Positions 33,721 through 45,833 of a stretch of 64,000 nucleotides of DNA are shown here, in pieces; the stretch's first letter is position 1; the number at the start of each line of letters is the position of its first letter. Source of the DNA: Ampelocalamus luodianensis (Eukaryota > Streptophyta > Magnoliopsida > Poales > Poaceae); contig CM070628.1 of NCBI GenBank assembly GCA_036346255.1, positions 13,097,840 to 13,161,839 on the forward strand. Reading direction: 5' to 3'. The notes under the pieces were generated by a model. The model searched no databases, was not told the origin of the DNA, and saw nothing but the letters and a program-made list of their open reading frames with translations. Both the position numbers and the translations under genes were made by a program.

Positions 33721-34370
33721 TGATAAGGATCTGGTCATAGATCATATTGCATTAAGGTTTTTTCGATATATTTTATATGTATTCGGGAATCGTTATGTCC
33801 TGCTAGGAACTGCTATCGACTCATAGTCATAAAATTATTTCCGAGTCGCAACCGATTACACATGAATCTACAAGGTCACACACACTTAACGGGTTTGAAC
33901 AAACAAGTTCGGATAGGATCTATCATAGGCTCTTTATAAGAGGATGCACAGGGCTATTGGGATAGATGATGTGAGTTGCTCCACCAAAACCCTAGTCGAC
34001 ATCTTCTCGAAGACTCTACCGTGTTCATTAGTGCTAGCACACCGGCGTATAGTGTTCCATCTCTAGACGTGTGGATACTGTAGAGGTTCTACTGTAGTTG
34101 CTAATGTACTGAACAAGGACGATCCACAACCTTCGCAAGGAACGTGATAGGTTGCTGGTAGAGAGGATCGATATCGAGGACGTTGGTCGATCGATTACGG
34201 CCACTTCATCGACGCGCTCGACGTTGGATCAAGCTACTCTAACTCTTCTTCTGCTACACTGCGTGTCTAGTGGTAATGATCTATGATCTCTTGCTTGCAT
34301 GACTTCCTGGTTTATGTGGTAGATTTTTGAATTACCAGCTAGTGTAGCCAATCCGTATCCCTTCACTCCT

Positions 34371-36342
34371 CTATGACCACCACAGTGGTCGTTGCTCGCT
34401 CGGCGGTAGTAATCTCCTCCATGGATAGTGGTCGAATCTTCGACCACCTCCACTGTTGTCTCTATGACCGTAGCAGAAACCAATACTCCCATGGTTGTGG
34501 ACAAAACGATGGCGGACCTCTCAATAGAAGCATCCTCGGGGGCTGAAGAAGTAGGACTAAAATAACAAGAAAAGGGTAAGACATGTCAAACTGTGGAATT
34601 AAAAGGTAAATATAATTTCTAAGCTTTTAATTTGACATACCTTGACTTCATGGATATGGTCTTGAATCTAGTAGAAATTTTCCCCAAGGAAGACTTCTTC
34701 TTTTCTTCTTCGGTCGCCCCAATTTTTGTGATAGCTTCAGCCTTTGGAAGGCTTCCAGTGTCACGAGCTTGAGTGGCCAGGACTTCCTCGACCACGTCTG
34801 GTCGTAGGTCTTGAGAGAGAGCTAGAGCTCCCTGAGCTACCTGCCAATCTTGATGGTCAGAACCGGCTTCGACCACCTGATGGACAGTGCTCGCCACAAC
34901 CACATGCTTTGTTGTTGTAGAGGTAGCCTTCACAAAAGACATAAAACTTTTCCAGCGCTCCTTTTCTATTTGTTTGACAAAGCCACGAGGAGCGGAAACT
35001 AAAAATGTCTTGTTGTCATAATAGAAGGGTACCTGGTCTTGGGGGCTTTATTCTTAAGTTCTTCAACCACGCCCTTTTCTCTACAGCGATAACATCTGCA
35101 AAGAACTGCCTGATAGGGGTGGTCGAAGGAAAAATGGAACTCGAACTTCTATCCTTCTTCTTATCGGTAGCCTTCAAAAGGCAACACCTTTTGGTCAAAG
35201 GAACTTTGTCTTCCTCTGACTCATCTTCGACAGTCTTCAATCCGACCTCTTGGTCGTCTTGACAGTCTACTATGCCTACTTTCCGCAAAAGACAGAAAAC
35301 AAATATTATCAAATGGTTGAATTTTATGACTATTGAAGTATAAAGACAAAATCAACTTTTGATTACTTTTAGGAGTTCTTTCCTTTCTTCTTTAGTTACG
35401 ACCGTCGGGATTCGAGGAGCTTCTGCCATGGTCGTAGGAGCCTTCTCACAAATGAACTTGATTCAAGCGTCAATTTCCTTTTGTGAAAGATCTACGATTA
35501 TAAAGACACAATCAACAATCATGCTCAAAATTAACAAAAAGAGCTAAGTTTATTATTACTTTACCTCCTTCATAATCTCTGGTCGGCTCAGTAGTCCCCA
35601 AGTACTTCCACATGGGATGTACTCGATCCTTCAAGGGACTAATATGACGCGTGATGAAGTCTCTCACCACGTGCCATCCAGTCAGCCCCTCTTCCCTCAA
35701 ATCCTTGATGGCTTGGATGTAGGGGGTGATCTGGTCGAGCTCGCTTGGAGCCAAGTCCCAAGATGAACTCTTCTTTGCGGGCTTCCCCATGAAGAAAAGG
35801 CTATCGTCCTTGGACAAGGTCCAATAGAACCACCCCTTCTTTCACCCTGGCCACGATGACTGGGTGAACATCTAAATGTACTCCCTCAACTTCACGTCGT
35901 GGAGCTTCAGACCACATCAGCCTGCGATTATACTGTGCTTGCCCATCCTATAGTAATACAGGAAGAGATCTAAATCTGAAAGAATTCCTAGATAGGCTTC
36001 GCATAGGTAAATAAATGCACTCAGCATTGTGATGAAATTAGGAACCAAGTTCACCAATTCCACCCCAAAGTGTTGTGATGGAATTAGGAACCAAGTTCAC
36101 CAAATCCACCGTAAAATGCTAGAGTACGATCATCAAAAAGGGTGAATGGGCAGTTGAAAACCGCATTCACAGTATGCCTGGAATACTAGAATGGTGTCCT
36201 TCTCACCCGAGGGACAATGCTGACCCTCAACGTTAGTCCACTTCATCAAAGCTCGCCTTGGAATCTTCTCTACTACGACCAAAGCAATCATCTTCTCCAC
36301 ATCCATCTCAGATTTCTCCCACTTGGAAATTGTCTCGACCAT
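34371..36342 (-). pseudogene. Antisense extra ORF of Tat element, 5' (N-terminal) half
   Basis: The likely start is ATG at 36342-36340. A minus-strand TATAAAAA lies at about 36484-36492, roughly 145 bp upstream. The N-terminal part includes DTILVFQAYCECGFQLPIHP. Further on come LSKDDSLFFMGKPAKKSS and LTGWHVVRDFITRHISPL with PMWKYLG. This is the pattern of the plant 'putative gypsy type transposon' domain (PF04195 type). Later blocks are rich in E, K, T and S. Introns or damage separate blocks, and in-frame stops occur around 35830-36120. In Grande-like elements an unrelated-function ORF lies antisense between pol and the 3' LTR, which is the position seen here. Its role is unknown. Confidence 0.75.
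36028..36117 (-). repeat. 45-bp tandem duplication in antisense ORF
   Basis: Two adjacent copies start ttgtgatg (36028 and 36073) and contain aattaggaaccaagttcacc. The copies differ at a few bases. Confidence 0.85.
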
Positions 36343-36749
36343 TTCTTCTGAGTGAATTTGATTTGGATTTGGAAGAATTTGGGGAAGGATTGTAAACTTG
36401 GTTGGTGACGAAGAGAACACGAGCTCAAGAACGGTTGAAGCAAATGGGGAAAGTAAGAAACCTAAGTCACGCCTTTGGTAGATTTTTATAACCGTGGGTC
36501 TGAGTTAAAGATCATGGAAACTCAACAGTTACCACCCCTTCGGGAACCACTCCCGATGGACAGATTTGTGAGATTCAGTTTGTATTCTTTAATTTGTCCA
36601 TTAGGGAAAAATAATTCTGTCTTTTCCACTCAAGTAAAATTACCTTCTTGACCAAGTCAATTTTCTGGTCAAATGAAATACTAGTCGGAAAGACTCTACT
36701 TCAACCACTATTGTACAACCTCCTTTCCAAATAAGTTACTTTCACATGA

Positions 36750-36761
36750 AGTTGGGGGCTA
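36750..36761 (+). other. Polypurine tract of Tat-type element
   Basis: AGTTGGGGGCTA occurs just upstream of the 3' LTR start (about 36764, taacgaggat). The same 12 bases occur at 22196-22207. Confidence 0.7.
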
Positions 36762-36777
36762 CATAACGAGGATATAA

Positions 36778-39700
36778 TGTAACATCCCAATTTTCAGAGC
36801 TTAAAAATCTTTTAAATAGTTAGTAGGAAGAAAATTCACCATTTGGATTTTATTTGAATTTAATTCAAAAGCTTAATATTGGACTTTATAATCAAAAACA
36901 TTTAATGTGAATAATCCCAACTTGAACAATAGCCAAAACTATTTTATTTGGGTTCTATGTGCTCAGATATATTTTCTAGATTTTTCTAGAATTTTTCTGA
37001 GTTCATTTGCTATTTTCTATTGCTTATTTGAATTTCTGGTATTTTCTAAATTAGAAAATCTATTATTAATCTCAGTTAATCCTTTGGGCCGAAATCCAAA
37101 CCTCCGGCCCATTATCCCCCGCCACTCAGCCTCCGCGGCCGATTCGCACACGCAGCCGCTTCTCCCACGGCAGTGGACCCCACCTGTCAACCTCTCTGTT
37201 TCTCTCTCTCCCTCCGGTTTACCCCGTTCACTCTCCGCCGTTGGATCAAGCATGGACGGCTAGATGCGCGTGAGGTAACCAGACGGTCCGAATGTTTCTT
37301 TGATTGTGGACCGTTGGATCAAGATCGGGCGCTCAGATCAAATCGCCGCGCGCGCTCCGCCCACTCGCCGCGTGTGGGCCCGCCGAGGTCGTCGCCTCGC
37401 CTCGGTATCTTCTCGCAAGACGCCGCCGCGCCCGCCATGCTTCCGAGCCCAAGCTCGTCCGACAAGACACGTTTCCAAATAAAACCTTTCTAGAAAACGT
37501 GCCAAATCTTATCCCCATCTCAACCGCACCTATTGCCGTGAGAATCTTACCCGACACGGACTCTATCTCGCGCTCGGGCCGTCTCGGACTCTTTTAGGGT
37601 TCCGCCGCGACCCCTCGCCTCCCGACCCTATAAAGGACGCCGGGATCGTCTTGACGCCCGCACTAAAAGCCCCAACCTAGCGCCGCTGAGAACCCTGCGC
37701 CGCCACCTCACCGATTTTAGGTTTTCACCGCAAGGACTCGGTGAGCTCCTTGCCGCCGCTGTCGCCGGACCTCTTCGTCGCACCTCCGCCGCAATACTGG
37801 GCTACCTCCTGGAGGCCTTGTCTTCGCCGGAAGACCACCGGAGCTCCGATCTCGACGAGCCCGAGACTCCTCCGCCGCTCTTCGCCGCCGCCGGCCATCT
37901 TCGAGTGTCTCCGCCCTCGTGAGTGCACCATCGTGTTCGCAATAACACGGGCTTCAATCTGGTACCATCGGACCTCGCCGGAGCGCCGCCAGTCGCCGTT
38001 GCCGTACGGTCCAGAGCCGCCGCTGTTTTGTCGTCATCCACGTCAGCGCCAGCGTCAGCCCCGTGCACGCGTGGCGGCCGTGTGGCGCCGGTCGGCGCCA
38101 CGCGTGTGCGCCACGCGCGCCACCGACTCGAAGTCTCGAGGCTCGGTGGACCTAGTCCACCGTGAGCCTAGCCTCTGACATGTGGATCCCACATGTCAGA
38201 GATTTATTTTATTATTTCTTTTTCCGAAATTCCTCCGTTGACGTCAGCTTGCGCAATAATCTGATTTTCCTTTAGGAAAATAATTCGGGAAATTCATGAA
38301 ATACTGATTTTCAGCATTTTATGTATTTTCAATCTTCCAAAGGCCATAACTTTTGCATCCTAACTCCGATTGAGCCCATTCAAATTTCTAAATTTGTCTA
38401 AATTCGAGATCTACCTAATTATTATTTTTATTTAATTTTTGGAGTTTGTTTTGCCTCTGTTATTTATTTATTTTGGTTGTTTTGCTTCGTTTGTGCGTAG
38501 ACGTCGATACTTCGGGGGTTTTCGTCGAAGAAGGCTTCAACCAAGTTCAAGACCAGTACATAGACCTATTCCAAGGCAAGTCATACCTTTGATCATATTG
38601 AATCCCAATTTTCCCAAATTATATTGTGTTGAAATATTGCATTTACTTTAATTATGTGTTTAACTGCTTTTGGGCTAGTTATTGATCCAAACTGTTATGT
38701 TCACCTTGCCTACTTGTATACCTTAATCTTTTGTCGCCCTAGATTGGTTTATTATTTAGTTGGTATTAACATATTGCCAACATGGTTGGTTAGACCGACT
38801 AGATTTGCTTAGCCATGCTACGAGTCTCACATCGCATGTAAGTTGCAAATATTAAATTTGACTAAGTGACTATGGAACTTTGTGTAAAAGTTGTGTGCTG
38901 TATGTTATTACTTTGTGATGGCATGTGTTGCACTAAGCCAACGGGGTGGTAAAAGATTTAGACTGAGGCAAGTGGTGGATACTGTGTGAACTGGTGGCTT
39001 TGTGATTGGGATTTATCTGTGTGGTTTAGTTAGAAAAACTGGAAGTCTTGCCTTGGTCAATTAAGGACTTAACTTTGTGCGCCATTGAACTGAGCTTTTT
39101 ATCAGACGACCGCATGTCCGTGACAGCCTAACTTAGTAGGTTACGGAGTTTCAACATTGGGGTTCGTGGATAGGTTAAGCTTTGTGATATGGGATCGTGT
39201 GAATAAGAACGCCAATGTTGAGACGGTTGCCGAACTGTTTTGTTACGATTAGTGCTAGCTACACTAGTTGTATCGTGTGGGTAAAGTGTACAAACCTCTC
39301 GCAGAGTGTTAATCAATCTATTCGAATAGCCGCGTCCTCGGTCATGGACAACGCCGGGATTTCACATGAGGGTAGTGTTCATAAAATGTGGGATTGGGAG
39401 CGTGTGATCTCAATCATATGGTCGTGTGAATCGATCGGTTTAGCTATGTGTCTTTGTGGAAACAATCTGTTAAATTAATATTGCTTATTTGTTTTAAATT
39501 ATGCTTTCAATCTATTATTTGTACTCAATTGCAAATGTTGCATTTTCGCAAAATAACCACGAAGCCATTCCTTTGGAATAAGCTCGCATCTATATTTTGC
39601 ATTCGTGGTATGATTTATAGTACGGTTGTGTACTCACGCTTGTTGTAAAACTTGCGTCCAAACCTCTGTATGGAGGAGTCTTCGCCGCTTTCGAGGAGGA

Positions 39701-40004
39701 GTTTGTGGAAGAAGGTTGATCGCTAGGTCATCGATCCCGATCGGTTGCTGTGGTGTCTTGATTGGAGTTTGCGAGTTTATTTCGTTCATTGCAGATTTCT
39801 TTAGTGTTAGCCCTGCGTGGCTTAATAAGTTGTAACCCCGACCTTAAGGTCAAAACTCTAAGTTGTTACTCAAACTATTCGTTTATGTTATATTTCGCTT
39901 GTGTGAATTGATATTCACCTATGTTACCGCTGTGTGCACTAGCGTGATCCTGGACTAGTGCAGAATACACAGAGGGTCCAGAATTGCATTTTTGGGTCCC
40001 GACA
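36778..40004 (+). mobile_element. 3.2-kb solo LTR with TSD tataa
   Basis: Starts TGTAACATCCCAATTTTC and ends GGGTCCCGACA. Flanks are tataa (36773-36777) and tataa (40005-40009). A TATA box (TATAAAG, 37629-37635) is followed by a GC-rich leader, then about 2.3 kb of AT-richer DNA. The conserved module is at 39268-39345 with perfect palindrome CTATTCGAATAG (39318-39329). CCGTTGGAT occurs at 37238 and 37311. A diverged sister of almost equal length lies at 45834-49066. No coding motifs are visible. Confidence 0.9.
39268..39345 (+). other. Conserved LTR module with central palindrome, copy 4
   Basis: Sense order: tgtgggtaaagtgtacaa, ctctcgcagag, CTATTCGAATAG (39318-39329), gccgcgtcc, ggtcatggac. 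Confidence 0.75.
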
Positions 40005-40389
40005 TATAATAATCTTCAATTAATTAAATTATTTATCTGTAATTGTTATTATAGATAGCAATATCTTCATGTTATTCGTAAGGATACCCCTTATCATTAA
40101 TAAGGAAGAAGCTTAGCCGAGTGGTCGTAAACCATTTTACAACTACCCTACATAGTCGTAAGTATTTCTATGACTACCTCATGGTCGTAACAGATTTTAA
40201 CAAAATTGAGTTTTGTTGTAAAATACTAGTGGAGGCTCCAACCCCTATATCACTAAGTGGCTCCATCCATTCAATGCTCATGTTCTTTCTTGGGTCACAT
40301 CCCGTACTTCTCACTAATTCTCAACCAGGCCATCTCAAATCTTTGGGCTTCAACCTATCTTTTCATTCCACCTACAAATTATTTTTATG

Positions 40390-41033
40390 AAAATGAAAGC
40401 TAATTTAAGTAAGTTCTCGGTACCGCCCATGACCGTGGGTACGGCTATCTAGATAGTTTTCTCACTCTGCAGAGTTGCACACTTTACCTATAAGAGACAA
40501 TCGTCTTATACTATCAACACGCAACCGTAGACATGAGACTAAGATAATCATCACACGGTCTTTACAATGCCCTACCCAATGCAACCCCATTCGCTAGGTT
40601 TTGCTACCGAAGATAGTTTCTTAATGCAATACAGCCGCGCCTCCCTTTCAACTCCAATCCTCCGGGTGGTTGTCAACTAAGACCATAGTGCATGCCACCC
40701 TCCATAGCCCCCTTTTGCACCGTAGTGGTTTCCTAATGCATTATAGTCGCGCCATCCTTTGGACTAGTATCCTCCAGTTGGTTGTCAACTAAGACTATAA
40801 TACATGCCACATGAGCGGGATGATGAAGCAGCACAGAGGCGAACAAATTAATCAGTCAGGTCGTACCCATTATAGACTTGTGGCTGCACTATTTTTACAT
40901 GAGAGGTCATCATAAGAACTCGATCCTTTATCGACTCGGGCGGTACTTTCCCATACCCACTCTGTCATGCTCTTCCTAACACCCGCTACACTTTCTAGCC
41001 GTCCGAGTCGAAATCTATTTTTGGTTTTCTTTT
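40390..41033 (-). mobile_element. Fragment 'M', second copy, with palindrome module
   Basis: Closely resembles 15895-16586 over its whole length, including ctcggtaccgcccatgaccg, CTATCTAGATAG (40445-40456), the gcaaccccattcgctaggtt word and cttttggac. It ends immediately before a Tat-type LTR at 41034, the same junction as at 16586/16587. Confidence 0.75.
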
Positions 41034-41803
41034 TGACGAGGATCTAATAATCCTCAATTAATTAAATTATTTATTTGTAATTGTTATTATAGATAGCAAT
41101 ATCTTCATATTATTCTTAAGGATACCCTTTACATTAATAAGGGAAAATCTTAGCCGAGTGGTCGTAAACTATTTTACGACCACCTTACATGATCGTAAAT
41201 GCTTCTACAACTACCTACTGGTCATAAAATTGACTACAACCACCTCATGATCGTAAGCCTTACTACGATCACTTTATGGTCGTAAACTTTACTACGACCA
41301 CCCTATAGTCAACAAAGCCTACAAACATGTGGGCTCAATCGACTAGAGACACTTATGTACTATGTTTAATACACACAATAGTTAACATGTGATGTTATTC
41401 TTTGGGATAACTGCACGTATTAAGCCTCTGTCTCTGACAATAACCATCACAGAACGTGCGCATTTCATCAAGCGGTGAGACGCCTCTTGGTACGGGACAA
41501 CTGTCACCCTTCACGCGCTATATAAGGAGTAAAGTCGGTAAACAAAGGAGTGGAGATGAACAACGATCAACAAATAGAAGTCATTAAGCCCTAGTTCTAG
41601 TGATTTCTTCCCTGTTGTAAAGCATAGTCAATACAACTACATAGGAGTAGGGTTAATATTCTCTCAGGAAAAGGCCTAAACCTGTATAAAATCCCTATGT
41701 CTTTTTCTGTGTGGTTTAACTCAAGAAAAGTTCCCAATATTCATTCATAAGATCGATACTAAACCATCAACACTTTTGTTTTGAAATACTTTTCTAGTCA
41801 ACA
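41034..41803 (+). repeat. Tat/Grande-like LTR, about 770 bp
   Basis: Starts TGACGAGGATCTAATAATCC and ends near tttctagtcaaca. It has a palindromic repeat array at 41158-41303, a TATA box (gctatataagg) near 41520, and a downstream part with tacataggagtagggtta and cctaaacctgtataaaat that matches 57895-57940. Confidence 0.8.
41158..41303 (+). repeat. Array of about five palindromic GGTCGTA/TACGACC units
   Basis: Units of 26-30 bp begin near 41158, 41189, 41219, 41247 and 41277. The first has a perfect stem (GGTCGTAAA with TTTACGACC as at 16710). Later units are imperfect, for example gtcgtaaactttactacgacc. Confidence 0.85.
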
Positions 41804-42319
41804 TACCAGCCAGGCTCCAACCTCGACTACATAAATCCAGTTTCCATATTTTGAATAATATCAGGGCAAATCATTGCCCACATGTCAATATATCTAAGCA
41901 AGGCTAAGCATGACACTTAGATACGAACTTATTAATTGGTATGTATACCATTAGTTGTAGGGTGATAAAGGATAGTATCTAAGTTCAAGGATGGAAATGT
42001 TATATTCAATTATCATTAAGGTGTTAACTATGAGCTAGACCAACATAGTTGTATAAATCATAGCAATGCAATTTTATAATTTAAAACAATATAATTGTAT
42101 TTCAAAAGTAGGTGCAACATGATCAAAGTGTTGACTCACCTTGCTCAATATTCTGATAACATCGGTCCTATTCTTGCTCAATGTTCTGATAATCTTGATC
42201 TCAACCTCGTTCTTGTTGGGACTATTGTTCCTGTCATGGCTTTATATTCTAACTACGCAGAATACGATTGAACCCAAGAACGCCTGAATATAATCAAATG
42301 AAATCCAATAAATCCAAAG

Positions 42320-42600
42320 CACTTGAAACAGAAGAAAATACTTCAAATGAAAGTCAATAAACCCAAGAGTGTTCGAAGTAGGAAATACTTCAAATGAAAC
42401 TAAATACCCTAAGGGTATCTTTGAGAGAAGGAAGTACTGTAGATGAAACTAAACCTACTTAGTAGAGTTGATGAAGGAAATACTTCAGACGAAATATATC
42501 TAAAGAAAGTTGATGAAGGAAATACTTCAGATGAAGTATATCCAAGGAAGTTAATGAAGGAAATACTTTAGACGGAATGAGGTACATCCAGTGATAGTTG
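42320..42600. repeat. Minisatellite, 41-42-bp units (last three regular)
   Basis: gttgatgaaggaaatacttc-type units start at 42467, 42509 and 42550. Looser versions (gaaatacttcaaatgaaa) lie at about 42340 and 42395. Confidence 0.85.
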
Positions 42601-43918
42601 GAATGAAGAAAATAATTTAGACCAAAGTAGGTAGATCCAAACTCTATTTATTTGGTCTAGTTGTGGAGTTTTGGGGTTGATAGTCAGACTTTGGGTTAGG
42701 TAACCGTTTGATTCAGAGTGTAGGCGAGAGGGATCTGGCTCTCATAAAGTCTGATGGTGCAAGGAGTTATGACTCCAACGGAAGGGAGAGAATATTCATA
42801 GGAATATTCTGCATCGGTTATCTAGACGGGAGATATCACCCAGTTATGTAGGACTCTAATTCATTTTTGGGTCATGAATTGTCCAACTACTGGGAATGGA
42901 TAGCGATGGAAGATAGCTAGTCTATACGATGTTGATTAATGGTGGAACTACTGTCATCCACTTGGGGACCTATCACCACTATCCATACAGAGTGCCTAGC
43001 TAATCTAATGATTTCTCTAGTTATTACTTCCTATTTATCGGGGAAGTTCCATGCTAGTCAATTCAGACCTATGCATAGGTTCAGGGTTCACATAAGGTAG
43101 ACATAAGTCTCACTGACACAGGAGGTCTAGTTCACTTAATTATTCCTTTTATTATTTTATATTTATCAAGGAAGTTTCATGAGCCTTAGCAGGAACTTCC
43201 AAGCATTGGCTAGACGCCAAACTTACACCTTACATGGTGTCTGCGGGTTTGGCTTTCATCTTTGAGCTAATCTTTACTTAGTCTCATTACTACCTATGTG
43301 GGTTGACATATCCTAAAGTAAACTTATCATACTAGGTTGATTCTTAGGTACATCGTATTACTCCTAGTTAAGTAGATAACTACCTTACAAAGTCTATGGC
43401 TCTTGCCTACTAGCCTTCGCTTAGCGATCAACCCTATCGTCTAGATTTCTACTACTAGTATGAAGCTTGGTCATAGCTACCGCTAACCTTCATGACTAAT
43501 AGTGCTAGTAATTTTATATATTGTGAACTTTATATTTTAGCTTCTAGTTCCAGGTAAAACCTAGTTACGCGTTAGGCATATTCGTCATATTATATTTTAT
43601 TTGAACTGTGCTTCTTGAAGAATCTAATCCCTCAGCCAGACAATGTTAATGACCTAAGGCTCAGGGGTAGTTTAGATCTTCTTATTCATAATCTTGGTAT
43701 CTAACTAGTTAGTACTATTCCTCAACCATTATCCATACCCTATGTGTCATGACCTAGTAACCATCCCAGGTTTATCTTTTAACTAAAGTTATTGGCCTAA
43801 ACATTTGGTATGATCCACTATTATGTTAACTGAATCGATTACTTTGTTAAGAACTAACCATTTCTATCAATCCCTATTCACTAGACTTATTTCTTGATTA
43901 ACCTTTTGGTCGCCCCAT

Positions 43919-43951
43919 TATTATTATTAACTACTACTACTACTATTACTA

Positions 43952-43990
<39 letters not shown>
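43919..43990. repeat. (ATT)n/(ACT)n trinucleotide repeat
   Basis: A short ACT run is followed by about a dozen ATT units. Confidence 0.95.
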
Positions 43991-45833
43991 ACAATGGCCT
44001 AGGGCCTACTACTACTACCACTACCATCTTAGGTTCTAACTACAAGAGTTGATCACTATAGTTAGTTCACCTACTACACGATCTCTTGTTTAGGGTTTGA
44101 CATATCGCTTGTTAAAATAGCGACAAGGTTAACGATTTTAACATAGGTCCTATTGGGCATAGTCCATTGATAATTAACCATGGGGTATTATTTATTAACA
44201 TCTTCATATAATGATACATTGATTTATCGCTATTGTTACTTGGGTAGAGTTCCTGATTTTTAACTTCGCATTTGCAACTTAGATGATAACAGTTCACTGT
44301 TCATTTCTGTTGACCTTCAAAGTCCTAAATTAATCATTTGATTATCCTATCCTTACTATTGTTAGATTGGACTAAGGTTTACTAATCACTTTGACTTAGG
44401 TCAAAACTACACATATACATCCTTCTTAATAGTCATAAAACCATATTTGGCTAGTGTGCTAATTACATTAGTATCTTTTCATTAATTAATCTTTAACACA
44501 CCAATCAGTTTTAACTATCTCAATTACCCTCACCATTATCGTTAATCTAACCATTGTGGGGACCACCTATCATATATACTCATACACAGTGAGACAAAGA
44601 GAATGAAAGAGAGAGCGCACTAACCGGATAGGACCCGCTAGTCAGTCACTCCTATACCTCACACACATAGAGAAGCAGAGAGAGGGAAGCAGAGCAAGGA
44701 ATAGAGAAGGCAGGGGTGTCTCAGTGGCAAGGGCGATGCCAGCGGAGGAGGAGACAGCGGTGGGCTAGGATGAGCAAAATGGAACCGGGGATGGATGATG
44801 GTTCTAGGAGGGGTGGTAGTGCGGCCGGAGGTGGACGGTGGCGGCCTGACGGTGGCATGCGACAGCTGGAGCCGGGGGATGAACAGGGGCGGCGGCGCAG
44901 CGGAGGAGGAGGTAGATAGGGGAGCATGGGCAGTAGGGTGGTGAGGGGGACTCACCCGGGCCGAGGATGAGGGTAGGGGATGACCGGGGAGAGTTGGCGA
45001 CGAGGGCCAGGGGCGACGTGGACGGCTCGCCGGTGTGGCGGTGCTGCGGGGTAGGGTAGAGGGAGTGGGTGGTGGGGAAAGAAAGGGGAGGGTGAGGAGG
45101 TGCTCCCATGGGGAGGAATTGAAGGGGGCTTATCGGTTGTGGCATGGCAGCATCGACGGCGGGTTCCGGTCGGAGTAGAGGAAGATGGCTGTGAGTGGTG
45201 CTTTGGTGGAGGAAAACTGAAATCGGGTGAGGAGAAAACCTCCTCGAGGTCTAGAACATGGTGTGACGCTGTTAGAGTGGCAAAGGTCTTACCAAGGTGG
45301 CTAAAACGGCAAGTGGGGCGACGGCCGGTCTCGGGGCAGACGACAATGGAACAGGCGTTCCGAGCAGGCGAGGGCGTGGAAGGAGAAGCGCATGATCCTA
45401 GGGGTTAGAGGGTGTTGGGGCGGTCTTCCCGGACATGGTGATGCTAGTCGTGGTTCATCGGGGCGACTGAAGCAGTGGGGTGAGCGTGGCAGCTAGAAGC
45501 AAGAAGACGACGGTGCGTGGGAGAGATCGGATGGAGGGGAGGGGAGGAAGGGGAGGCCAGAGGAAGGAGGAGTGTGGAGCATGGCTTCGGTGATCTTTAT
45601 GGAGGGAGGAGGGACTAGGGCTTGATGTAGTTGTTCATCGGTAGTGTCATGGGCACAACATGGGCCACGACGGGACAGGGCAGATGCTAGCTGTAGTGCA
45701 CAAAGACAGGGACGGGAGCGGTTGAGCGAGGCGACGGGAGTGAAGGGGTACGTGTAGGCTACATTAGCTGGTAATTCAAAAATTCTACCACGTAAATCAA
45801 GAAGCCATGCAAGCAAGAGATCATAGATTGTTA

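Larger units (their letters stand above)
23945..34365 (+). mobile_element. Copia-type solo LTR (SIRE/Maximus-like), split by a nested element
   Basis: The LTR starts TGTTGGTGATATAC (23945) and ends GTATCCCTTCA (34365). Flanks are ctcct (23940-23944) and ctcct (34366-34370). Removing the nested element 24181-33041 and its duplicated gattg leaves an LTR of about 1555 bp with a TATA box near 33932-33940. The 3' third (cttcatcgacgcgctcgacg, gcgtgtctagtgg, cttgcttgcatga) looks like the end of grass SIRE/Maximus copia LTRs (assignment from memory, moderate). A reversed truncated copy lies at 45741-50035. It carries short palindromic TCGTA...TACGA units at 33590-33720. Confidence 0.8.
36764..40195 (+). 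mobile_element. Tat-type 3' LTR start, interrupted by solo LTR
   Basis: 36764-36777 plus 40010-40195 together match the LTR openings at 16587, 41034 and 57224. The match runs over ggatctaataatc, tagatagcaatatcttc, aaggatacc, attaataagg and then the gtggtcgtaaaccattttac palindromic unit. The match ends near 40195, where a different segment of about 200 bp leads into fragment M. Confidence 0.7.
41804..45740 (-). mobile_element. Degenerate reverse element, relative of 1412-4734
   Basis: 41880-42150 aligns by eye with 2880-3180 (taagcaag, caaggatgg, gtaggYKcaaYatgatcaaa, tattgactc). 44600-45740 is GC-rich like 3480-4450. The orientation appears reverse. Ends are not defined, because the right side meets a copia-type LTR at 45741. 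No coding motif is visible; the frames in the GC block are on both strands. Confidence 0.5.
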
